Below, one piece after another: positions 34,801 through 47,670 of a DNA stretch of 64,000 nt. The translations under genes and the position numbers were made by a program. The stretch is taken from assembly GCA_026225945.1 (NCBI GenBank), contig JAMJFZ010001258.1, positions 4,125,001-4,189,000 on the forward strand, given 5' to 3'. Position 1 is the stretch's first letter, and each line of letters opens with the position of its first letter. The notes below the pieces were generated by a model, which was not told where the DNA came from, ran no database searches, and saw only the letters and a program-made list of their open reading frames with translations. This DNA is from Cricetomys ansorgei (Eukaryota > Chordata > Mammalia > Rodentia > Nesomyidae).

Positions 34801-37800
34801 CAACGTCTGCGGTCACTCGTCCCTGAGTCCATGCTCCTTATCAATTATTACAATGCAGTTCAACCCCCCCCCCCACAGACCGCCTCCCACAGTCACAGAG
34901 AACAGAAGGGATTTTCACACATGGATGCGAGCGTAGGATCAGCAAAGTGTGGTCACCCCTGGGACTGGCGTTTTCTTCCTTCTAGGCGTTTCTACGTCAT
35001 TATTTACCGGTCATGTCACTGAGCTTAAAGAATAGCGGGAGAAACCGCTCAGGCAAAGTCCATGCACTTCCCTTGGCCTGACATCCTAGCTTGAGCGTCG
35101 CGGGGAGCTACAGCCACAGGGGCCTTTAGCTAAGCATCTGCGTAGGGATGAGACCTGTGCTCGCCCAGGCGAGGTCCGCCCATATCCTCGCAGCCACCCC
35201 GGGACACAGAAACTCCCGTCCAACCTCCACACAGGCGCTGTAGCTCCATGAACAGAAACCATCTCGCGCTAAAGGTCAGCGCATAGTAGGGACTCAAGCT
35301 CGGCTCACTCTGGGTCTACGACTTCCGAGCGGCCTTGGCCTGGGTGTCGGTTTCTCCCTTGTGTCAGAGGCCAGCAGTATCGGGGCTTCAACACGGCAGA
35401 GATGTGCCGAGGGGCCTGCCCGACGCACATGGGAGACTCGCTCCCTGCCTGTCAACTGCCGTCTGGGAGTTCACACCACAGACAGACAGACGGCGCTCAG
35501 GCATGGTTTTTGCTTGCAGGGCAGTGAGAGGCTGGACCTCTGGGTAAGCAGTGAGAACGCACGGGATAGCGGGGAATGATGCCTAACGGTGTCGATAATT
35601 CTTCCTGTCCGGGACTGTATTGTGAAGACGCTCTTCCAGGAGCGATGCCTTAGTAGGATCCCACGAAGGGTGCCTTCCATGGTGGAGGGAGGGAGAGGGA
35701 TGCTGTAGACCTCAGGCAAATGTAACTCCACTTGACAGAGTGGAAACCGCTCAGGCATCTCACCCCGCGTTTAATGCCAGATATGAAGCCATTTGTGACG
35801 TTCTCGCCGATGACAAGTGCATTGACTGGAGTGGGGGTTCCAAAGCCATCGCTCATTCTCAGTGAAAATACGCCATCGAGCCGATGAAGAGTAAGTATAG
35901 CAGGAACATACTCCTGGGCCACTAAATGCCCACCGCTCTTGCCCTGGAGCTTATCCCGACCCTGGCTCTGCTCAGGACTGTCAGTGTCCCTCAACCAGCC
36001 TCAAAGAGAGCTGGTGGGTCCAAGAGGCAGCTCATACCTGGACAGATGGTTCTGTAGCAGGTGGCAGGGTGGCTCTGGAACCTTCTCTTCCAGCTACAAT
36101 TCAAGGAAATACAGTGGTGAAATGACTAAAGGTTTCAGAGATCATAGCACTAACGGCTCATCTCCTCTCGAGGCTATCCTGACTTTTATTCTGTACACCA
36201 AGTAGGGAACGCTTCAAACTAGCCAGAACTCTTCTCTCCCCACTCAGAGATACTACTAACTAGGTGTCACATTAAAAGTTAGAAACACAGCCAGGAGTGA
36301 CGGCAAACTCCTATAGTCCCAGCACTCGGGAGGCAGAGGAAAGAGGATCTCTGAATTCGAGGCCAGCTGGTCTATAGAGTTCTAGGACAGCTAGAACTGT
36401 ACACAGCTGTTCTAGGACAGCTACACAAAGAAACCCTGGCTCGGAAAAAAAAAGTTATAAATGTTGTATGGTGCAGAAGTTTATTTTCAGTTAACTTAAA
36501 AATGTTTACGTGTTGCTTTGTGCATTGTTGGGTAAATGGCTGTCTAGGCCTTGGCATTTTGTATTGTTTGCAGGTGTTGCCTTTACAGAAAAATGTTTGC
36601 TTCTTCATGATCTGCACGTGCTACCAGTAGAACACCTGAGGAGCTTAGGTATCAATAATAACCCCTGAGATGAGATGCTCAGGGGTTTACTGTCCAGTAT
36701 GGTGCTTGCCATGATAGTGTCCCCTCTGCTGAGGTCTGGCAGGGTTCGCACCTATGAAAATGCCTCCTGGTCTTCCTTGGCGAGCCACCATAGCAGGTGT
36801 ACTACTATAGTTATGTGTGCAAACTCCCAACTGGGAACAAATTTATCATCATTATCATGATTATAAGAGGCTTACAGTGCAGAGAGGGGGGTTCTGGGAA
36901 CGGGGTCTAGGTCTGGATCCAGCTATGTGACCATAGACCTTCTCTGGTCTTCAGTTCCCTCTTCTACATCAGAACACTGCCTGTGGTTCTCACCTGTGTT
37001 CTGTGGAGCTCTGATGGAGAGGGTGTTGTGAATTTGCCAGTGCTCCCTCCCTGGAGCTTGCCCAGCCCCCACACTCCCAACACTCCTGCCCTCTGTCTCC
37101 AGGCACCACCCCCTGGGCCCTGTACCTGTCCTATGTCATCAGCAGGACTGTGTCATCAGTCCCATATAATAACCCTGGTAGGCTTCGGGCTCCCCTTCTT
37201 TTGTCTCTTTCTTTCTACCCCATGCTCTCTGCCTTTCACCATGCCATCTGTCCCTCCCCCGTGCCGCCCCCCCCTCCTCCCACCTTTCTCTCTGCCTGCA
37301 GGGTCTTGTTCTACGTGACTCAGGGTCCCCCCCCCCCCGTTACTAACAAACCTTTCACTAAAACTCGACAGCATGCCTGCGCCTAAGCTCTGCCCATCGC
37401 CTTCTGCGTGTATGAAGAATTGTTACAGAGGGAAGGGGCTGGGCCACTGCCATCTCAGCCCTGTCCCTCCGCCCTACTGCTTCTACCTTGTCCTCACAAG
37501 ATCCCAAAGCTCAGCTGGGCTGTGGTGGCGCACACCTTTAATCCCAGCACTCGGGAGGCAGAGGCAGGTGGATCTCTGTGCGTTCGAGGCCAGCCTGGTC
37601 TACAGAGTGAGTTCAAGGACAGCCAGGGCTACAAGAGAGAAACTCCACCTCGAAAATAAAAAAAATACCAAAGCTCCAAGAGGATTTGAAAACTACCATA
37701 CTTGACGGTTACTCGAGTCCTCTCGGGCACTAGCTTCTGTGTAATACAAAAACCACCATTCTCGGGACAGCCATGTGCCTCATGTCCCCCTCCACACTGC

Positions 37801-40800
37801 AGTCAAAGCGGCATGGGCCATCTGGCTCCAAAGCCATGCCGTCACTTTCCTCCCCAGCCCCGAGTGCTCAGCTACCACAAAAAGAGTCCCTCACTGCTGG
37901 GGAGAAGCCTCCTGTTGGCAGGCAGCAGCCTCTGACATGGCCTCACCTGAGGAGGCTCGAGCCTTGGTCAAACATCTCTCTGAACAGGGCTCCTAGGGAG
38001 GGCCTGCCCACAGGCGTATGGAGCTGGCCTCTGGGACAGGACTTCCCTGGGTAAACCAGATGGACGTCATTTCAAGGAAAAGTTGCTGGAGTAAGTTCAC
38101 CAAGCTACCAGCCCCTCAAAGAAAAGTCCCACCCCATCCCAGTCTGCTTTTGTTGGCCTCATAAAGGTCCAAATCTCTGCTTAGAAAGCTCTGGAGGAGG
38201 GGCCACCCCCCTGCTTTGTTATGCCCACAGAGACTTCCCCCCAAGTCTAGATACAAATACCACCTCCCCTGCTAGCTCTCCCTGCTGTCCATTGCAATCA
38301 ATGCAACCTACCCCAGCCAACCCAGGCAGGTCAAATGTTCAGGACACTGACAGACCTACAGGGAGTAGCTTTGGCCTCTCCACTCCCCAGCCCCACCTCC
38401 ACCTCCTTCTACTGCCTCCTGTCCATCCATATACAGCACTAGGACCCAGAGCGATGACCTCCCTGCAGCTTTAGAGCACCGAGTTACGGCGCTGGACCCT
38501 GTGCCAGGTCTCCGCCCCAGAACGCGTGGACAAACCTGTAGAACGGACAGCGCGCAGTCATCACAGCATCCGCCTGCCTCGACCCCTTCCAGCACGGGGC
38601 ACTGCCGGCAAATTCCCTGAAGGTCTCCAGCGTCTTGCGCTCACAGGGGTGAGCTTCCATCCTGCAATCTGTATCAGAAGACACCCCGCTCCCCGTAAGA
38701 CAAGGGATGCTGCTTGCCTCTGCCCCTGTTCCCCAGAGTGGCTGCTGTGGGGCCCTACTCTACCCCTTGCTGTAGAATCCCTGGGCGCTCTCAGGGGACA
38801 GCATCCTCTGCCCAGGGCTCCAGAGAGCACGCACACAGGTACTTTCTTTCTAATGAGTGTCACTCCAGTTCTGGAATGGACCCTGACAGGAGTCCTCAGC
38901 CCAAAACTCCCTGAGTTTCTCCATGCAGCCGATGTGGCGGTACGGGGTTGGTTCTTCCTCCCCAGCAGGGGAAAGGGCCCTACCAAGTTTGAACCTAAGC
39001 CCCAGGTCCCTTTTATCCCACAGACACAAGCTCAGAACATAGCTGGGAAACCTACAAGGGCAGCCACAGGGAGACAGAACAGAGTGCCCAGGACGGGGAA
39101 TGCCTGTCTCCCTTCCCCACCCTCCCTGGGAGGCTCCCTCAGGAGCCCTGTCCAGCTCACACCCTAGTTCGCTGGGTCAGGGGCCTCCCTCGCAGGCTGG
39201 CCAGTCCTACCTGGGTCAGCGGCGGTGCAGAGCGCCAAGCCGCCGAGGGTGCTGAGCAGCCCGTTGGTGGCATCCTCCACCTGCTCAGCCAACAGCACAT
39301 GCTGCTCCTGTGGCTCACTAGCCAGTGTGAGCAGCTCGTCCCACCTGGGGGGAAATCCAACAGCTGGGACCAGGTCTCCCTCTTCCGGCCTACCTCAGTC
39401 CTGGGCCACAGCCCCACCCCACCGACCCAGAGGGTCCTTCCTAGCAACCTCATTTGCCAGGTGAGATTCAGAAGTGAACCCAGGAAGTTCTCAAGGAAGC
39501 CCAGCTTCAGGCCACCCTGTGCTACCGTGCCTCACCCCAGACCCGCCGGCTCATATTCAAGCCACGGTGCTAAGGGATTCAAATGTCTGCTCTGCTAAAA
39601 GTCACAGCTGATGAGAAAACAAAACTCTATCGTAACTATGGAGATTCTCTCCTTTACAAGCTGCACACACGAGCACGCACATGCATACTTTCTAATATAT
39701 TTTCTTTTGCTGCCTAGTCCTTTCCATGTGTTCCGTTAAACATTGTTTAAAACAATCAGAAAGCAAACGAGAGAACGCTTTCCGGAGTGAAACAGAGAAA
39801 AGGAAAAAAGACAGCTCAACACTGAGATGCGGCCGGAGAGCTCCGAGGCCAGCCAGGCTAGCAAGGGACGCAGCCAGCACCCCCAGGCCCAGAGGGCATC
39901 ACTACCAGTGCCCGGAACAAAATGACACATGGGGGGCCCTGGGTCATGAGGAAGAGACAACACTGGGAAATCTACAAAACAGATAAATGCCTGAGGGCTG
40001 ACTCAGGGTGACCGAGGCTCTTACTTGGGAAACCGGACCCCCACAGCAAACACGACGACACCCCTTTCCTTCAGCTGCTTTGCCGGCAGGGCCACAGGCC
40101 CCTGGGACTTGCCATCCGTGACGATGATAAGGACCTGGGGCACAGAGCCTCCTCTGCCTCCGGGGAACCCTCTGCGCAGGCGTTTCAGAGCAAGGCCTGT
40201 CTCTGTGCGCCCTCCTCTGAAGACCAGAGAGAAACAAGAAGTCAGTGGGTGAATTGGGAGGAGACAGAGGCAACAGTTCCCTGTTGGTAGGGAACAGCAT
40301 GGCTCCTAGCAAAGGCTCAAGGGTGCGTTTCCTCCATCAACAGGAAGGACGGGAGGAAGCTAACCCGTTCTGTGGACCCGAGGCTCACGCGTAGAGTCTG
40401 TGAAGTCACAACTCAGGGGCTCATGTGTACTGTCTGTGAAGTCACAACTCAGGGGTTCACGTGTACTGTCTGTGAAGTCACAACGCCATGCTTTGTACAT
40501 GCTGGTATTTTTATTTTCCTGATGCTTGGCTGATGATTCTGAGCTGACAACCCTCACTGGCTGGCTGATTCGTCCCTCTATCCACGTCATCTCCTTCTTG
40601 TGACTCAGTGCCTTCTGGAGTCGGGAAGGCACATAGCTAAACTTGGGAAAATCCTAAGTCCAGTAAGAATGTCTGAGAGTGGTGGGCGGGGCTCTCTGTG
40701 ACCCGGTCTCTGTGGCTGTTCAGGCCTATGGCTGGGGACTGGAAGGCCAACTTACTCAGCTACCTCCTGTCCAGGTCTGGAGCCAATAATCGTCTATGTC

Positions 40801-43800
40801 AAGGTTTAGGAACTCTTCGGTGCCCATAGCCCCGCTGTGGGGAGTGCTCAATGGGCTCTGCAAACTCAAGACAGGAGGCTCACCAGGCTGACAGCTGGTT
40901 GTCAGACAGGCAGAGAACAGTCAACTCATTACAATGGATTTGAAGTTAGTGAACTGTCAGCTTACGGAGGCCAAACCTTTTATCTGATGATAGTCATCTC
41001 CGAATATGAGCAACTGTGACGTGGACGGAGTTACCACGGTGTAAACCACGTGAATAGCATGACTGGAGCATCAATCCACACTCTGGGATGATGACGGATG
41101 GAGGAGGTATGTACACATACACACACATATACAGTATGTGCACACACACACACACACATAAACACACAATCTGTAGACAATGTCTGCCTTTAACTCAATC
41201 CTCTGAGAAGAGTCTGACACTATTCTTCTAATGTCCAAACATCCAATCAACCGTAAACATGGATACAGCCTGCCCGCATTCCTGCCTGCTCATTCTTACT
41301 GTGTGCATGTTCCTGTGCATGCGTTGTGTTCATGTGTGTGTGCATGCATGCATGTGTGTGCATGTGGACATGTGTGTAATTTGCCTTACCACTAAAGACA
41401 GCTGTGCCTCGTGCAGACCTGCCATGGTCACCCTGCCCAGCGCCTCTCACAGGTGCCTCCTTCCCAGCTGCTCGGAAAGCCAGGCTCAGCTTAGTCACGG
41501 CCCCACTGTCCTCTGAGTCTGCCAGGTCTTCTGCATTTACCAGAGATGGAAACGGAGCACGGGCCTTAGGCCTGGGGAGGACTTGTGGACAAGATCTGGA
41601 ATATTCCTCACCTTTACTGCTTTCGTCTTCTGAAGGCTCTGATGGGCAATTCTCTTTGTGAAGCTCCCTTACATTAATAAACGCCAACGTGAACTGACTC
41701 TTAGGATGAAGACCGCTGGTCTCCCATATACAGCAGCGACACCACAATTTAGAAGTCATCTTGTTAACCCTTAATCTTGACTGCGGACTACCATGAAAAG
41801 ATAGTAAAGTGGAGATCAAGGACCAGAACACGAGCCCACCAAACAACCCAGGTCCTGCTTTTAAAAACTATATCTGTGCAAGGAGGTACATCTTAGGAGT
41901 TCCGAGGAGGAACCCGTGTGGGTGGAGCTGTCAAGAAATGGGCTACGCCAAGAAAGCGCACTGGAGTGGAGTCGTGCCTGCTAATAAAGATGGTGTCTGA
42001 TGCAACCTGGGAACACGGAGTCAAAGGCCAGCAGCACAGCTCCTTGCTGGGCGCAGGAATAGAGCGGGGCTCTGCAATAGGCTGAACAGTGAGAGCACCA
42101 ACATTAAGTCCCAAAGCTTTAGATCCTAAAGTATACAGGCCACTTGCATGCATCTCCCCAGGCCATTGGATTCTGCATCTCTCAGAATCTCTCAGGCTCT
42201 GCTCTCTCTCTGGGGCATCCCACAACCGCCTGGCCCAGCCCTGCTGCTCTTCTCCATCCCCCACCCCCCCCCCCCCCCACCCCCCCCACCCCCCCCCGGC
42301 TCGGGGCTTAAGGACCAAGCGAAAAGGCACTTGTCCTCCACGACCCTGTTTCTCATACAGTTGCCCTGGACACCTCTGAGGGACACTGTGCCCTTTCGTT
42401 TACCACACACAGGGTAAGTCTTGTGTTCGATCCAGATTTTCTTTTTAAATGAAGAGAACACACAAAATTCATTACATGTCTAAGGTCTGGGCATCTGAGT
42501 GGGCGTAGACTGTCATCCACCTGTGTCTAGATAGGAGCTAATATTCAAGGAACTGACACCCAGGCCACCCAGGCCACGGCTCATGGTATCCACCCCCTTC
42601 ACAGATCAGCACACGGCTCCATGCTGGCTGCGCTCTCCTCTCTGTATCCCACTGGCCTTGCCCAGAGGAACTTCTCTGCTGGCTTCCCACCAAGGTCAGT
42701 GAGTCTCCCAGGGAGTCTGGCCTCTGAGGAGTGAGAAGAAACTATTACTATCTCACAGAACATTTCAATCTCTGGATCTGTCTACAAGTCAGCAGCTGGT
42801 TCTACACAAAGTGGGCAGAGCTAAGATGCCAAGATTTTCCCTTTGTCTCCATGGCACCAAACTGAAGGTTTGCAGGTAGGCTGTTGTCCTGGGTGGAGGT
42901 TTGCTCTGTGGAGAGGTGGAGGCTAGAATCTAAGAATTTGTTATCAGTGTAGCTAAGGGATTAAGAGTAGGGGCTCCCCGAGTTAAAAGGGGGCTCAAAT
43001 ACATTTTCTGTGAAAGCTTAGCCAGGTGAATTTTGAAAAGTGACCTCGCCTGAGTCCATCCTAGAGTAGGGAAAGGGGATTCCAGCTCCATCTAGACTTG
43101 ATGAGTGTGAGCAACATCAGGGGTAGTCATCACTCAACAGTCTACCGTAAGAATCGGAACTTAACATCGGGGGTAGTTATCACCCAACAGGCCACCGTAA
43201 GAATCGGAACTTATCATCAGGGGTAGTTATCACCCAACAGGCCACCGTAAGAATTGGAACTTAACATCAGGGGTAGTTATCACCCAACAGGCCACCGTAA
43301 GAATTGGAACTTAACATCGGGGGTAGTTATCACCCAACAGGCCACCGTAAGAAGCTGAACTTGCAAATCAATCTCAAATTCTAGCGGACATAAAAATCTC
43401 TCAGTTACTTAAAAGATGTTGATTCTCAGACCTAGTCTCTGTGAGTTTAGACTGACCTGTGTGTTAGACAATCTATGTTCTAAACCAGTTCTGCCCACTT
43501 CCACGAGTCCCAGGATGGAAGTGAGCTACCACAGGACACACCCTGGGAGCTATCACATGAGAAACCTCACTCTTGGTGAGGCGAAGATGATCTGAGCTTT
43601 TGTAAATGGTAGACAAAAATCCTAGGCTCAGTGCAAGAGCTTCTTCCTGCGGGAGTGAGTGAGAGACGATTGAGTACACCGTGGTAGATGTATAATTCAG
43701 CATATCAGAGGGGCAGCGTGAAAAATATTACAGTCTCATGTAGAAGGGTGGACCGCATCATGTGAAGTAAAAATTGCAAAATGCTTTGTAACTCCAAATA

Positions 43801-46800
43801 TTTTTCAAGCTATGTTTAAATGCTAATGTGAGCTGAGAGCCTGTAAAGAGGCTCTCTTAGCGAGGCGGGCGCTAAAAGCATGCACTCTTCTAGAGGACCT
43901 GAGTTCAGTTCCCAGCACCCACATCAGGCGGCCCCCGAGGGCTGCCAGATCCACCAAGATTCTTCAGAGCACAGGTGAGCTGACAGAGGCCTTCACCTGG
44001 AAAGGGGCCTCAAGGCTCAGGACCTCGGCAACTGAAATGGACGGCTATGGCTGGCTGGGACGAGAAGCCTCTGCAAGACGTTGCTGGACTCTGGGACAGG
44101 GGCAGTTGAGATCAGAGCAGATCCAGAGCTTAGAGCTGGGTGAGAGTCAGTCCTCCGTGAGGGCTGATGGGAACACAGTGTGTGTGATGTATGTGTGCCT
44201 AAATATGCACATGTATGTCTGTATATAGGTCACAGTCACATACAGATCATGCATACATATATAATACACACAAAATGCTTACACACGATATGTCTACACG
44301 TATGTGCGTGAGCAACATTACAGGAGCTAAGTCAGGACCCCACCACATACATACCTTCATGCACTGTTCACAGATGTGCACTACCTGAAAGCACTCTCAG
44401 TGAGAAGGGACCTGAAGGGAACTGACTCTTTTCAGAACAAGGTGAGGCTTGGAGAAGCTTGGGCTGTCTACAGAGCGCTGAGGCCGGCACCTCGTGTCCT
44501 TCCCACAGAGCGCATGCTTCCAATCAGGCCTTTCTTAACCCTTAGGTAACTGACCACTACATATAACAACAGCATACTTTTTAACTAGTGTTTTAAATTC
44601 CCACATGGAGGTAATGATGTAACAATAAAGGGCAGCCTTGAGAATTACCCACTCTGCACAGCCGAGGCACGCGGACCAGCAGCTTCACCAGGGTGTGGCG
44701 GTACAAGCCTTTGATCCCAGCACTCAGGGAGGCAGAGACAGAGGAGGCAGGCAGGTCTCTGTAAGTTCAAGGTGAGTTCTGAGCTGGCCTGGACTACACA
44801 GCGAGACCGTGTGTGTTGGGGGGAGGGGCTAACTTCCCTGTTGGCATGGCACTCCTCATCATACGTGTGTGTGTGAGAGAGGGGGGGGGGGGAGAGAGAG
44901 AGAGAGAGCACAGCTAACTTCCCTGTTGGCATGGCGCTCCTCAGCATACATACTTGAACACTATTCTCTGGATGCCAGCCTTCACCTCCTGTCGGGTTGA
45001 AAAGGAGTCCAAGGGGAATTCCAGATGAGGGGTGGAGCTGAACTGCAAGGCTCCCACTCTGACCTGTAGGAGGAGACAGGGCCAGAGGCCCCAGAGATTT
45101 CAGTCAAATCATGAACATTCCAAAGAGGAAAGACTGGAGTCTGTCCCCTGGCCACTCAACAAGTCCTGTGTAGGAGCTCCAACCAGCCTCCCTCGAAATA
45201 CGGGTCAACAGACCAGCTGGGAGGACATGGTTGAATGTCTGTGTTCCGCTCTGCGTCCTGAGTCCATCCCCTGAAGGCAGCTCCCCATCTCAGCTACCAC
45301 CGCTGAGCTGCAAGGTTCAGGATGCCAAATGCTTCCTGCTGCTGTGTGCGAACTCATGCATTACCTCATCTGACCCATAGGGGCCCGTAATGCCCACGTG
45401 ACTGAAAACAACACTCAAATATACAGATGACACTGTATATGAGCAAGGCTCACCTTCCCTGGACTAGCAAGGAAAGGAAGCCTGGGCCATTGGACCTCCG
45501 GCTTCTGGACTTTTCTAAAGCACCATCATGCCACTCGCCTCCTCAGAAGACGATGGACTGGTAACAACATGCTTTCAAATCCCAGCAGGTTCCACAGAGG
45601 TTAGCCTAACGTAGCCACAGCAACAGCCTCCCGTACCTCACTGATGACCAGAGGGTCAGGCTTGGGCACAGTGGGCCCCTAACACGGAGACTCTCTGCAG
45701 TGAGGGAGTGACAGAGCTGGAGAACTGACAGACTGCTTCCTCCTGAGGAGGCCGAGGAGAAAGCCTGGCTCGTGCCTCGCGTAAATGGAGCTGGGACGCC
45801 GAGTGTCTGGAGTCATTGAGCACCGCAAACACTCACGCGTTTCCGCTTCAGGGATCCGCCAGCTCCTGATCCCGGGTTCACCAAACCCAGAGGTGCCACA
45901 CTCTCGGTAGCTATTCTCCAAACTACGGCCAATCCCGGCAAAAGCTTCAGATGGCAAAGACACTACTCGAGTGCCCAGTGCAATCTCTTAGCAGGCCTAT
46001 CACTTGGAAGACAACGAATCGGTGCCCCCCCCACGCCCCTCTAGGGACGTCCAGCAGGAGGAAGCCTGCCGCAGTGTCCCTGGGATGTAACATGAAATTA
46101 AAAGAGCGTCTGGAGCCAGTGGAGAAAGGGTGTTCTGCTCAGCACACAGTACTGGGAACACTGGAAAGGCGCCTCCACAAACGGAAGGAGAAACTGCAAA
46201 TGGATTCAGGCTTCAAGGGTGAGTATCATGACCAAGAACGTTCTAGAAAAACTCTTGGGAGAAATCCCTTGTTTTCTAGGAACAAAATCCAGTCTTTAAT
46301 CATGTCAAAGTTGTAAATCTGATAGATTTGAGTGCCTGGAGCAAACTGTAGGGTAAAACACTTCCACAGTCAAGGTAAAGAAGAAACAGAATGGCAGCTC
46401 ATGGAGGCAGGGGCTGCTTTCCTCCACGTGTAAAACACAATCCAGCAGAAAACAGGCCAAAGACAAAGATCAAAGAACGGAAACACAAATGGTTCTTTAT
46501 GGCAGGGCGCTTGGCCTTAGGAAAACAACACCATTTTCCCATCAGCTTAGTGAAACAGATGCAGTGTCTGCAAAGGGACCGATCCCCACCATTGCCAGTA
46601 GGAAAGTAGGCTGGTGTCTCCTCTATCGAGGGCAACGAGCCAGTATGAACTGACAGCTCTCGGGCTGTTGGAGGTTAACCTGCAGATATTCTTCCACAGG
46701 TGAAATGAGTCATTTCTAAGATCACAGTGTATTTGCAATAGCAACAGTCCCTCAATAGGGGCTGGCTAATTAGTCCTGGTAAATCCCCACGATGGGCTAA

Positions 46801-47606
46801 TTATCTGTAATATCTACTATACACACATACAGAGATGAGTTTCCAAGATAATATGATATAAAAAGAGACAAGGGTAACCTGTAGACTCCGCTAACGTCTA
46901 TAGACAAGGAGGAAATGGAACCGAGTCTCGTGTTCCCGTATCTGCACAAGGCAGATCAGCAAGGCCACTCACAACAGGTCTGTGGATCTAGAGATCAGAT
47001 AGGTAGGGGTCGGTGATCAGAGCAGGCGTGGGGGGACCTGGTGAATGGGGATGTGTAGGGACAGGTTTTCCTCTTTCATAGCCCTTCATTTTGACTGACC
47101 CACGTAAAGGAGTTGAAGGGAGTCTCTGGACGCCAGCAGCTGGGTCCACTTGTCTGTGTTCACCAGGAAGGACACAGCTTCAAATCAAAGCACACAGGAA
47201 ACAGCCGTGGTTAAGTAGTTAAGGAATTTCATTTAATTGGTGCCTTGGGAGCAAAGCTGCTGCCTTTTATCTTCAGTTTACTGTACACAGAAGCAAGCAT
47301 GCCCGGCTTTCCCTCCACACCCCAGCCAAGGTGCTATTAAAGCAGGAAATGAGTCTCCCCACTCTCAAGAATTAAGAAGACTTCAAACACTTCAAACCCA
47401 CCTCAACAACAGGCCGTCCACAAAAAATCTCAAAGCTACTTGGAAATGTCTTCCTGAAAACTAAAGGAATTAAAATAAATGGCCCTCAAATACAACAAAG
47501 AGAAAACTCGCAGACATAGAAGTCACGTAAGCTCCACCCAGCAATGGTTTCCAGCAGAGTGTCAGGGTCTGTGTTCAGGCAAGCAGACGCGTTTTCTCTG
47601 TTTGCA

Positions 47607-47670
<64 letters not shown>

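Larger units (their letters stand above)
36094..38535 (-). other. VWA2: VWA2 intron of 2.4 kb
   Basis: Contains two B1 elements, an LTR-like repeat copy (36541-36800), a MIR-like fragment and pyrimidine-rich stretches near 37240-37340. Confidence 0.65.
40217..44953 (-). other. VWA2: VWA2 intron of 4.7 kb
   Basis: Holds two minisatellites (40372-40484, 43113-43362), CA/TG patches (41108-41165, 41310-41378), a C-run (42262-42298), a B3-like fragment, a B1 and a microsatellite with duplicated flanks. Confidence 0.7.

Noticed and set aside
41247..41846. 199-residue minus-strand frame with Ser/Glu-rich middle
   Set aside because: It sits inside a VWA2 intron, ends in a TG-repeat translation and resembles no family I know. 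Treated as chance.
43113..43362. CRISPR-like direct repeats
   Set aside because: The 50-bp units are contiguous with no unique spacers, and the context is a vertebrate intron. The same applies to the other arrays.
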